A DNA stretch of 64,000 nucleotides from JACQXM01 sp964569425 (GTDB taxonomy: Bacteria; Planctomycetota; Phycisphaerae; UBA1845): contig CAZMVD010000005.1 in assembly GCA_964569425.1 (NCBI GenBank), forward strand, positions 1-64,000. Reading direction: 5' to 3'. This document shows positions 9,382-16,047 of this stretch, one piece after another (position 1 is the first letter of the stretch; each line of letters begins with the position of its first letter). The translations under genes and the position numbers were made by a program. The notes below the pieces were generated by a model that worked only from the letters and a program-made list of their open reading frames with translations, was not told the DNA's origin and did not search any database.

Positions 9382-9747
9382 CGACCCTCTCTGCCGGCCG
9401 CGGCTCCTTCATTCCCAAGAGTGGTTCATAGACGGGTCTGGCACGCGATCTTAGTGGCGGCGTTCGGCGCCGGTCAACGGACTGTTCATCGAACCACGGG
9501 GCGATTTCGGCTGAAATAAAGGTGTTTTTATTCTGCGGCGCTCCGCAACGGACCAGAATCGGCGCTGCCAATCGGGCGCGTCGACCGTGTGAACGCCGAG
9601 GCAACATAAACTCCCTTTGATTCTTGTTGAACGCGGCCGCAGTCGCACCTACCGTCATTACTGAAGATGACAAGGGACGCGAGCGTTCAACGTCGAACGC
9701 GGGAGACCCACCGCCGTCCCCAGGGGATGAACACGAGGAGGTGACAC
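9382..9747. other. Divergent intergenic region ahead of the first 30-residue peptide gene
   Basis: About 366 bases between the minus-strand propeller gene and the plus-strand peptide gene, so it should hold promoters for both. It is relatively AT-rich around 9500-9540 and 9600-9625. No convincing -35/-10 pair or long ORF was found. It ends with a near-perfect anti-Shine-Dalgarno match at 9735-9744. Confidence 0.45.
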
Positions 9748-9840
9748 ATGTTGGCTGAAGTGATCGCACGCATTCTGGACATGCTCGCGGATCTGTTGCC
9801 GCAGCAGGCGGTCGACGCGCTGATGGCGCTGCTCGGCTAG
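9748..9840 (+). CDS. Short amphipathic 30-residue peptide, paralogue 1
   Basis: An ATG-to-TAG frame of exactly 30 codons, with AGGAGGTGA at 9736-9744, the best ribosome site in the window. The peptide begins MLAEVIARIL, has DLLPQQ in the middle and ends ALLG. Leu/Ile/Val recur every 3-4 residues before and after Pro18, which predicts two short amphipathic helices; net charge is about -3. It is identical at 22 of 30 positions to the peptide at 11857, and 15 of those 22 residues use different synonymous codons, so the protein sequence is what is conserved. No family is recognised. Options include a secreted or membrane-active peptide, a signal, or a leader for the FG-GAP gene downstream. Confidence 0.8.
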   Translation: MLAEVIARILDMLADLLPQQAVDALMALLG

Positions 9841-9870
9841 ACCGGCGCGAAACTTCGCGCAACGGTCCAC

Positions 9871-9915
9871 AGAGGCTCGGTCGGCCTCGCAGGGTGCGCG
9901 GCTGACCGAGCCTCT
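9871..9915 (+). promoter_or_regulatory. Long hairpin after peptide gene 1
   Basis: A perfect 12-bp stem, AGAGGCTCGGTC (9871-9882) with its complement at 9904-9915. It extends inward by about four more pairs, one of them G-U. It lies 30 bases after the peptide stop and 51 bases before the FG-GAP start, with no T-tract. It may be a terminator, an attenuator or an mRNA-stabilising element. Confidence 0.6.
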
Positions 9916-9966
9916 CCACTTGAATTTCCGCTTAGGGTCGCGAGTGCTTCAACAGGGGGGAAGGAC

Positions 9967-11457
9967 GTGACATCGAAGCCACTTCACCGCGGCCGTGTCC
10001 GCGCTGTCGCCGTTTTCGCCGCGCTGTTGCTGAGCGGCGCGCCATCCGCCGCCCAGACCTGTCTGGATAACGGTACGCCCTTTCCCACGACCGCTGCACC
10101 CACCGGCGACGCGCCCATTTCCGTCGTCGCCTGCGATCTCGACGGCGACGGCTTCCCGGACCTCGCCACCGCCAACGATGCCACCGACACGGTCACCGTC
10201 CTGCTTCGAGAAGCAAATGCGTATGTTTCTTCGACACGCTGGCCGGTAGGCACTGCGGGAACTCGATATGAACCCGTGGACATCGCGTGCTGCGATCTCA
10301 ACGGCGATCAGCAGCTCGATCTCATCACCGCCAATCGTTCGTCCGACAACATTACCATCCTGTACAACACCGGCAACGTCGGAGGCGTCCCGCAGTTCGC
10401 CGCGCCTGTGCACCATCCCGTCGGCGAAGCGCCGTGGGCCGTCGTGTGTGCCCCCATCAGCGTCGATCCCCATCCCGATATCGTGATCGCGAACTTCTCG
10501 TCCAACACCGTCTCGGTGCTCCTCAACGACGACGCCGGCGCCATCGACACTCTCGCTTCCTACACCGTCAATACCGGCACGGCCCCCCGCACGCTGGCGG
10601 CGTGCGATATCGACGGCGATAGCGATCTCGATGTGCTCGTCGGCAACCTGGGCGGAAAATCCGTCAGTGTCCTGCGCAACGACGGGGCCGCCGGCCTGAC
10701 CGCCGCCGCAACGCTCCCCCTCAACGTCAACCCCTTCGGCATCGCCTGCTGCGACATCGATGGCGTCCACGGACCGGATATCGTGACCGCCAACATCGTG
10801 GACGATTCCATCGTTCTGCTGTTCAACAACGGCGCCGGCGTTTTCAGCAACCGCACCCGACTCGGCGGCAGTGACGGCGCAAACAACGTCGCGTGCGCCG
10901 ACCTCGACCACGACGGTCTGCTCGAAATCGTGACTGCCAACATCAGCGCTAACAACATCAGCGTGTACCCCAATGTTGGCGGCGTGCCGGGCGCACCGCT
11001 CTATCTGGCCACCGCCCTCAACCCCACCGACGTCATCGTCGGTCCCTTCCTCTCGTCGGGTCCGGATCTGGCCGTCGCCTCTGCCGAGGGTCTGCGCATC
11101 TTCCAGAACCAATGTGCGGCCGGGTGCCAGGTCGATCTCGACTGCCCGGACGACGGCCTGTTCTGCAACGGACAGGAGTACTGCGATCCGACGGCTGGTT
11201 GCATGTCTACCGGCACTCCTTGCAGCGGAGCCGCTTCTTTCTGCTGGGAAGATTCAGGCTCCTGCGGACTGCCCGGCGATTTCGACCGTGATGGCGACCT
11301 CGACCTGCACGACTTCTCTGCCTTCACGCGCTGCTTCGGCCAGTCCCTGCCGCAGCCCGCATGCGCGCCCGCCGAACTGGATGGCGCCGCTCCGGTGGAC
11401 GCTGCCGATTTCTTGCTGTTCCTCGCCGCCTTTCTGGGGCCCGCTACGCCACCCTGA
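9967..11457 (+). CDS. Secreted FG-GAP/VCBS repeat protein with dockerin-like tail
   Basis: 496 residues from GTG 9967, with GGGGGAAGG just upstream. The signal peptide is of the form VRAVAVFAALLLSGAPSAAQ. Residues about 40-375 are FG-GAP/VCBS repeats with Ca2+-loop motifs such as DLDGDGFPDLATAND and DIDGDSDLDVL, predicting a beta-propeller. A Cys-rich DDGLFCNGQEYC module follows. The C-terminus has paired DxDxDGDxDLxDF-type loops (FDRDGDLDLHDFSAF and APVDAADFLLFLAAF), typical of planctomycete dockerin-type tails. It is probably extracellular or surface-bound. It lies 126 bases after the first 30-residue peptide gene and is paralogous to the protein at 11924. Confidence 0.88.
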   Translation: MTSKPLHRGRVRAVAVFAALLLSGAPSAAQTCLDNGTPFPTTAAPTGDAPISVVACDLDGDGFPDLATANDATDTVTVLLREANAYVSSTRWPVGTAGTRYEPVDIACCDLNGDQQLDLITANRSSDNITILYNTGNVGGVPQFAAPVHHPVGEAPWAVVCAPISVDPHPDIVIANFSSNTVSVLLNDDAGAIDTLASYTVNTGTAPRTLAACDIDGDSDLDVLVGNLGGKSVSVLRNDGAAGLTAAATLPLNVNPFGIACCDIDGVHGPDIVTANIVDDSIVLLFNNGAGVFSNRTRLGGSDGANNVACADLDHDGLLEIVTANISANNISVYPNVGGVPGAPLYLATALNPTDVIVGPFLSSGPDLAVASAEGLRIFQNQCAAGCQVDLDCPDDGLFCNGQEYCDPTAGCMSTGTPCSGAASFCWEDSGSCGLPGDFDRDGDLDLHDFSAFTRCFGQSLPQPACAPAELDGAAPVDAADFLLFLAAFLGPATPP

Positions 11458-11680
11458 CCGCGGCGCGAATGCGCACCGCCAAGCTGTGGCACACAAGGAG
11501 GCAAATCGCCGGCACTGTAGCGCATGATAAATCCTCCTTGATATTCCTTGTTTGACGTATTCGGGAAAACTAGATTGCAAGTTGGATTGTGGCGCTGCCC
11601 GGGAACCGATGCCGGCTCTGGGTATTCGTCATGCAGCGCCGTGACAACTCAGGCGTCTGTAACCAAAGGAAGGACTTGAT

Positions 11681-11773
11681 ATGCTCGCGGAACTGATCTC
11701 GTTCGTACTGGAGAACTTCGGCAACCTACTGCCCCAGGTCGTGATCGACTTTCTTCTGTCGTTGCTCGGTTAA
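11681..11773 (+). CDS. Short amphipathic 30-residue peptide, paralogue 2
   Basis: Exactly 30 codons, ATG 11681 to TAA 11771-11773, with AAAGGAAGGA ending 6 bases before the start. It begins MLAELISFVL, has NLLPQ centrally and ends SLLG. It shares 15 of 30 residues with paralogue 1 and 17 of 30 with paralogue 3. It is the most divergent and most hydrophobic copy (Phe at 8, 13 and 24) and has net charge about -3. It lies 223 bases after the first FG-GAP gene and 83 bases before paralogue 3. A GCCCGG/CCGGGC hairpin (11790-11818) follows it. Function unknown. Confidence 0.75.
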   Translation: MLAELISFVLENFGNLLPQVVIDFLLSLLG

Positions 11774-11856
11774 GGAATTGGCGAGTCCGGCCCGGGGGCG
11801 TCTGCTCGGCCGCCGGGCGAGTGCCGCCTCATTGACCAGATCGAAAGGAAAGAGAC

Positions 11857-11949
11857 ATGCTTGCACAACTGATTGCGCAGATTCTCGACACGCTGGCCGA
11901 TCTACTGCCTCAGCAGGCCATCAATGCGCTTCTCAGCTTGCTTGGTTGA
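11857..11949 (+). CDS. Short amphipathic 30-residue peptide, paralogue 3
   Basis: Exactly 30 codons, ATG 11857 to TGA 11947-11949, with GAAAGGAAAGAG directly upstream as ribosome site. It begins MLAQLIAQIL, has DLLPQQ centrally and ends SLLG, with net charge about -2. It is identical to paralogue 1 at 22 of 30 residues. Residues invariant in all three copies are M1 L2 A3 I6 L10 L16 L17 P18 Q19 L25 L28 L29 G30. Its end overlaps the start region of the next FG-GAP gene, so the two may be translationally coupled. A 9-bp hairpin with a 21-base loop follows at 11971-12009. Confidence 0.8.
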   Translation: MLAQLIAQILDTLADLLPQQAINALLSLLG

Positions 11950-13471
11950 CGGGCGAATTCGTGATCGACGAGACGGCGGCGGGCTGCGCTCATCGACGGC
12001 CCGCCGTCTTCCATTCCTGGCGCTACGCGGCGGCATTCGTAGCCGGTGCCTGCGCCTGGCACTCGGCGTGCCGTGCGCGGCGCTGGCGCCGCCACCCGTT
12101 CACGCCGGTTTCTGCCCCGATCCGGGTACGGTGATTTCGACCACCGACGCCGCGCAGGGCGATGCTCCTTTCGCCGTTCGTTGCTGCGACCTCAACGGCG
12201 ACGGCTTCCCCGACCTGGTCACCGCCAACGACGGTAGCGATACCCTCTCCGTCCTCCTCAATAACGGCGACGGCACCTACGCCCCCAAAGTCCGCTGGCC
12301 GGTCGACACCGATCCAGGAGTCGTCTCCGAGCCGGTCGATCTGGTATGCTGCGATGTCAACGGCGACTTGCTGATCGACCTCGTCAGCGTCAACCATACG
12401 TCCGACGATGTCTCCGTATTGCTCAACACCGGCAATATGCAATTCGCCGCGCCGGTCAAGTACGCGGTCGGCGAGGCGCCGTTCGGCATCGAATGCCTCG
12501 ATCTCGACGGGGTCAACGGCAACGACCTCATCACCAACGGCTTCACCGCCGACGCCATTTCCGTGTTGCGCAACCTCGGCAACGGCACGTTCGCGCCGCA
12601 CGTCACCTACCCCACCGGCGACGCTCCCATCGCCATGGCGCTCTGCGACGTCGACGGCGACGCCAACCTCGACGTGGTCACCGCCAACATGCTCGGCAAG
12701 AATGTGTCCGTCCTTCGCAACAACGCCGACGGAACCTTGACCAACATCGGTACGGCGCCGCTCTGTTCCACCCCGCAGACCTGCGTCAATCCCTTCGACA
12801 TTGTCTGTTGCGATATCGACGGCGTAAACGGGCCCGACGTCGCCACCGCCAACGGCATCGTCGACACCGTCACGTTGCTCTTTAACGACGGCAGCGGCAG
12901 CTTCTCCGGTTACACCAGCTACGGCCTGGTCGATGGTGCATTTGCCCTCGCCTGCTGCGACGTCGACGGTGATTCGCACGCCGATATCATCTCGGCCAAC
13001 CTGACCTCCGACGACCTCGCCGTCTTCCTCAACGACGGCCTCGGCGCGCTCGCGGCCCCCCTTTCCTTGCCCGTGGGCACCGGCTCCACCGCCGATCCCT
13101 CGGCGGTGATCTGCTGCAATGTGGACAACGATCTTGATCAGGACCTGGTTGCGACATTCGTCGACGGCCTGCTGCTCATTGAAAACGATTGTTCCGGTAC
13201 CTGCGGCGATGGAAACCTCGATGACGGTGAGGAATGCGACGACGGCAATAACGTGTCCGGCGACGGCTGCTCGGCGGAATGTCAGCTTGAACCCCTTGCC
13301 GTTCCCACCACGTCCGAATGGGGTGTAGCCATCCTGGCTCTCCTCACCATGTCAACCGGTACGGCCATCCTGCGCAATCCCAACCGGAGTCCCACGCGCA
13401 AGAAGCGCTCGATACCGACTCCAGCCGGAACCGTCATCCGATCCCCGTCCCCGCGTCGGTCATTCCGATAA
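11924..13471 (+). CDS. Secreted FG-GAP/VCBS repeat protein with Cys-rich repeat and IPTL-CTERM-like sorting signal
   Basis: About 515 residues if ATG 11924 is used. The start is uncertain: this ATG overlaps the peptide gene by 26 bases and has no clear ribosome site, while the signal-peptide core (LRLALGVPCAALAPPPVHA) lies about 40 residues downstream with no good closer start. FG-GAP/VCBS repeats carry Ca2+ loops such as DLNGDGFPDLVTAND and DVDGDANLDVVTAN. A CGDGNLDDGEECDDGN...GDGC module follows, of the type seen in Myxococcus Cys-rich repeats. Then VPTTSEWGVAILALL plus a hydrophobic helix resembles the IPTL-CTERM sorting signal. An unusual basic Ser/Arg/Pro tail of about 30 residues ends the protein. 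It is paralogous to the 9967 product but sorted differently. Confidence 0.75.
   Translation: MRFSACLVDGRIRDRRDGGGLRSSTARRLPFLALRGGIRSRCLRLALGVPCAALAPPPVHAGFCPDPGTVISTTDAAQGDAPFAVRCCDLNGDGFPDLVTANDGSDTLSVLLNNGDGTYAPKVRWPVDTDPGVVSEPVDLVCCDVNGDLLIDLVSVNHTSDDVSVLLNTGNMQFAAPVKYAVGEAPFGIECLDLDGVNGNDLITNGFTADAISVLRNLGNGTFAPHVTYPTGDAPIAMALCDVDGDANLDVVTANMLGKNVSVLRNNADGTLTNIGTAPLCSTPQTCVNPFDIVCCDIDGVNGPDVATANGIVDTVTLLFNDGSGSFSGYTSYGLVDGAFALACCDVDGDSHADIISANLTSDDLAVFLNDGLGALAAPLSLPVGTGSTADPSAVICCNVDNDLDQDLVATFVDGLLLIENDCSGTCGDGNLDDGEECDDGNNVSGDGCSAECQLEPLAVPTTSEWGVAILALLTMSTGTAILRNPNRSPTRKKRSIPTPAGTVIRSPSPRRSFR
11971..12009 (+). promoter_or_regulatory. Hairpin after peptide gene 3
   Basis: A perfect 9-bp stem AGACGGCGG (11971-11979) with CCGCCGTCT (12001-12009) around a 21-base loop, 21 bases after the peptide stop. 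The arrangement resembles the hairpin after peptide gene 1, which also has a 21-base loop. It lies inside the 5' part of the FG-GAP reading frame if ATG 11924 is the start. Confidence 0.5.
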
Positions 13472-13559
13472 GCTCCAGCCGGCCGATTCCCCGAACGTTC
13501 GCAGATAAAACGCCCTTTATCATTTTCTGGCCACACGCCACAGTCGATATCCGCAGCCG

Positions 13560-13568
13560 TGCTATAAT
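13560..13568 (+). promoter_or_regulatory. Perfect extended -10 element upstream of the dockerin gene
   Basis: TGCTATAAT matches the extended -10 consensus TGnTATAAT exactly. It lies 83 bases before ATG 13652. No good -35 hexamer is seen, which is typical of extended -10 promoters. It probably drives the 13652-15184-16044 gene string. Confidence 0.5.
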
Positions 13569-13651
13569 GTTCGCCGGCTCGGGCATCGGTCCCGGAAAAC
13601 GTGCGTCAACAAGAACGCCCACTGCGCCGACCTGTTTGCGTAGCGACCAGC

Positions 13652-15187
13652 ATGAACGATCGCACTCCAGCGCGCCGAACAAAGCCGCGGGTGTTCCGCT
13701 TTCGGATGGCTGCGTTCGCATCGGCTTTCTTTCTAGCCACCGTGCTGCGCGCACAACCCGCATCGGTCGAGTTCGCAGACCCCCCGCACGACTGCCTGCC
13801 CCGCCCCATAGACCCCGGTGCGTTGCTTCCCTTTGACGCCGCGCGCCACAAATTACCGGATCTGCTCGGCATCACCCTCGCATCCTGGACGCCGGACGAA
13901 CCCGCCGCTGACCTGTTCACCGGCGCCGCGGATCCCGCGGGCGAATTCCTCCGCCTCGAACTTGTTCTCATGGGCCTGATGAACCCGCCGGGATCGGTGG
14001 ATCCCCTGGATTTCCGTCCGTTCCAATACGGCGATCACCCCGTCTTTGGCTTCGTCGAAATCGACATGGACGGCGACCCGGACACCGGCGGCGAACTCGA
14101 TGCCCCCCAGTATCGCTACCTCGGCAATGCCGCGCGTTTTGGCGGCCTTGTACATCCACCCGTGCATCGCGATCGCGCCGCCCACTCCGGCGCCGCGTTC
14201 GACGGCATCTTTCAGACTCACCCCCAGGTCGAACGCAGCGGCGAAGAGTTTCATCTCGCCCTGCTGGGAACCGAGTTCGGACCGGCCGACATCACGGTGG
14301 TCATCGGCAACACCGACCTGCGCTTCGACAGCGGCGAGACCTGGAAACTCCGGGGCACGTTCTTTCATCGCGCCCACGGCTACGAGCCATTCAGTTTTGT
14401 CGAGGGCGGAGTGGTTCCGGGTGAATACAGCCCCCCCTGCGATCTCCAGTTTCGCCACGACGCAGAATCCGATCGAACCCACATCACCCTCGTCTTTCCC
14501 CTCACCAACGTCGGCGCGGGGCTTGTGCGCGACGAACCGCCCGAGCCCACCAACCACGACCCCACCGATCACGCCTCTGTTGTCGAAGCCCTCGAAGATC
14601 TTCAGCTCTCCGCTTTCTTCCTCCCCATCCTTGGAACCGGCGCACCCGAAGAAGCCCTACTGGCCAACTGGGCCGAGCGCGACCCGTGGCAGCACCTGAA
14701 CCCCGCGCTCTGGTCCGTCAACGCCATCCTCGGCGGGAGCTTTACCTCCCCCAACCCGGACGGCGTGTTTTTCCTGTGGTCCGACATCTACCCCAACGTC
14801 GTCATGGGCGACGTGGACGGTTCCGGCGAGTTTGACGGCCGAGACCGCCAGTTGATCGCGCTGGCCATCGCGCAACATGATCACGACGACGGCGTACCGG
14901 ACGGTGTCGTGACCATCCTCGATTTCGCCACCGATTTCAGCGTGTTCGACGTCAATCACGACGGCAGGATCGACCCCTTCGACTTGACACCCTTCCTGCC
15001 TGACGGCGATGCTGACCGCGACGGCGATGTCGATCTGCGAGATGTGGCCCTGTTTCAAAGGTGTTTCCACGAAGAACCATCCGCCGGTGGGGTATGTCGC
15101 CCCCTTGACTTGTTGCCGGATCAGACCATCAACCTGGCCGATTTCCCGGCCTTTCGCGCGCGCCTGAAGGGCCCATTCGCCCCATGA
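13652..15187 (+). CDS. Secreted protein with dockerin-like C-terminus
   Basis: 511 residues from ATG 13652; an upstream in-frame GTG at 13601 is less likely because the signal peptide (RFRMAAFASAFFLATVLRAQPA) follows ATG 13652 closely. The central part (about residues 40-380) is an all-beta-looking domain I do not recognise, with EIDMDGDPDTGGELD near residue 135. The C-terminal 120 residues hold Ca2+-binding EF-hand/dockerin loops: DVDGSGEFDGRD, DVNHDGRIDPFD and DRDGDVDLRDVALFQRCF, then INLADFPAF. It overlaps the next gene as ATGA, so it is co-translated with a pseudopilin and a histidine kinase. Confidence 0.75.
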   Translation: MNDRTPARRTKPRVFRFRMAAFASAFFLATVLRAQPASVEFADPPHDCLPRPIDPGALLPFDAARHKLPDLLGITLASWTPDEPAADLFTGAADPAGEFLRLELVLMGLMNPPGSVDPLDFRPFQYGDHPVFGFVEIDMDGDPDTGGELDAPQYRYLGNAARFGGLVHPPVHRDRAAHSGAAFDGIFQTHPQVERSGEEFHLALLGTEFGPADITVVIGNTDLRFDSGETWKLRGTFFHRAHGYEPFSFVEGGVVPGEYSPPCDLQFRHDAESDRTHITLVFPLTNVGAGLVRDEPPEPTNHDPTDHASVVEALEDLQLSAFFLPILGTGAPEEALLANWAERDPWQHLNPALWSVNAILGGSFTSPNPDGVFFLWSDIYPNVVMGDVDGSGEFDGRDRQLIALAIAQHDHDDGVPDGVVTILDFATDFSVFDVNHDGRIDPFDLTPFLPDGDADRDGDVDLRDVALFQRCFHEEPSAGGVCRPLDLLPDQTINLADFPAFRARLKGPFAP

Positions 15188-16047
15188 TCGAACAACCCAC
15201 CAGTCGCAAGCGCCCCCCTATCCGCCTCGCGCCCTCGCGCACTGAGATGGCCACCACTTCGAGTCGCGATACGGCCTACCTCCGCCTTCTCCCGGCCGGC
15301 TTCACCATCATCGAAGTGCTCGTGGTCATGGCCATCCTGGCGCTGCTCCTCGCCATTCTGGTGCCCACCCTCCATTCCGTCCGCGCCGTCAGCAAGACGG
15401 TCGTCTGCTCTTCCAACATGAAAAACATCACCATGGAATTCCGCTTTTTCGCCGATGGAACCAGCGAACGCGGACGCGGCGACAGCGCCCGGCTCGGCCC
15501 CACGCGATTCTGGATCGGCGACTTTCAGGACAGCCTCTACCGCCTCGACGAATTCTGGAACCTCGGCGACGCACCCACCGGCACACTCGACGCCGCGGGC
15601 GAAGCCATGCTCTGTCCCGCCGGCGCCCAGCGCTTGTTCAAACGCCGCGGGCTGCCCTGCGGCCGCGAAGCCATAAGCCCCGTCGAAGATGTCTCCATCG
15701 CCGTCAACATGCGTTTGCACCGAGCCGTCTTCGACGTCCGCGGCAAGAAACTCCTGGTATCCCCCACCGGCACGAACGTCTCTCAGCGCGTGCTCAGCCA
15801 CCCCTATGTCCCTCTGGTGCTCGACGTCGACGGCCGCCAGGCCGTCGCCAACGGCGTGGATCCCTTTTACATCGCTCCGCCGGTGGCCACCGTCGACGAC
15901 CCCTACGCCACCGGCCGATACTGGTCGCCGTCCGACCGCCACCGCGGTAAGACCGTCGTCGGATTCGTCGGCGGGCACGTGCTGGCCAGCGAGCAACCTC
16001 ATAATGAGAAATGGGACTGGCTCTACCAGGGAGAGATCGGACGGTGA
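15184..16047 (+). CDS. Prepilin-like (type IV pilin / T2SS pseudopilin) protein
   Basis: 287 residues. The prepilin signature is LLPAG|FTIIEVLVVMAILALL, with cleavage expected after Gly39 and Glu at position 5 of the mature protein. The leader is long for a pilin. The C-terminal region contains HRGKTVVGFVGGHVLAS, like the H-x9-DG segment of planctomycete DUF1559-type pilin-like proteins but with Gly in place of Asp. It starts inside the stop codon of the dockerin gene (ATGA) and its own stop overlaps the GTG start of the histidine kinase (GTGA). It is apart from the main pilus operon. Confidence 0.85.
   Translation: MIEQPTSRKRPPIRLAPSRTEMATTSSRDTAYLRLLPAGFTIIEVLVVMAILALLLAILVPTLHSVRAVSKTVVCSSNMKNITMEFRFFADGTSERGRGDSARLGPTRFWIGDFQDSLYRLDEFWNLGDAPTGTLDAAGEAMLCPAGAQRLFKRRGLPCGREAISPVEDVSIAVNMRLHRAVFDVRGKKLLVSPTGTNVSQRVLSHPYVPLVLDVDGRQAVANGVDPFYIAPPVATVDDPYATGRYWSPSDRHRGKTVVGFVGGHVLASEQPHNEKWDWLYQGEIGR

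Noticed and set aside
11480..11550. Inverted repeat CAAGGAGG/CCTCCTTG around 11500-11545
   Set aside because: The loop is over 30 bases and there is no clear gene to regulate directly after it; probably chance or part of the 3' end of the dockerin gene.
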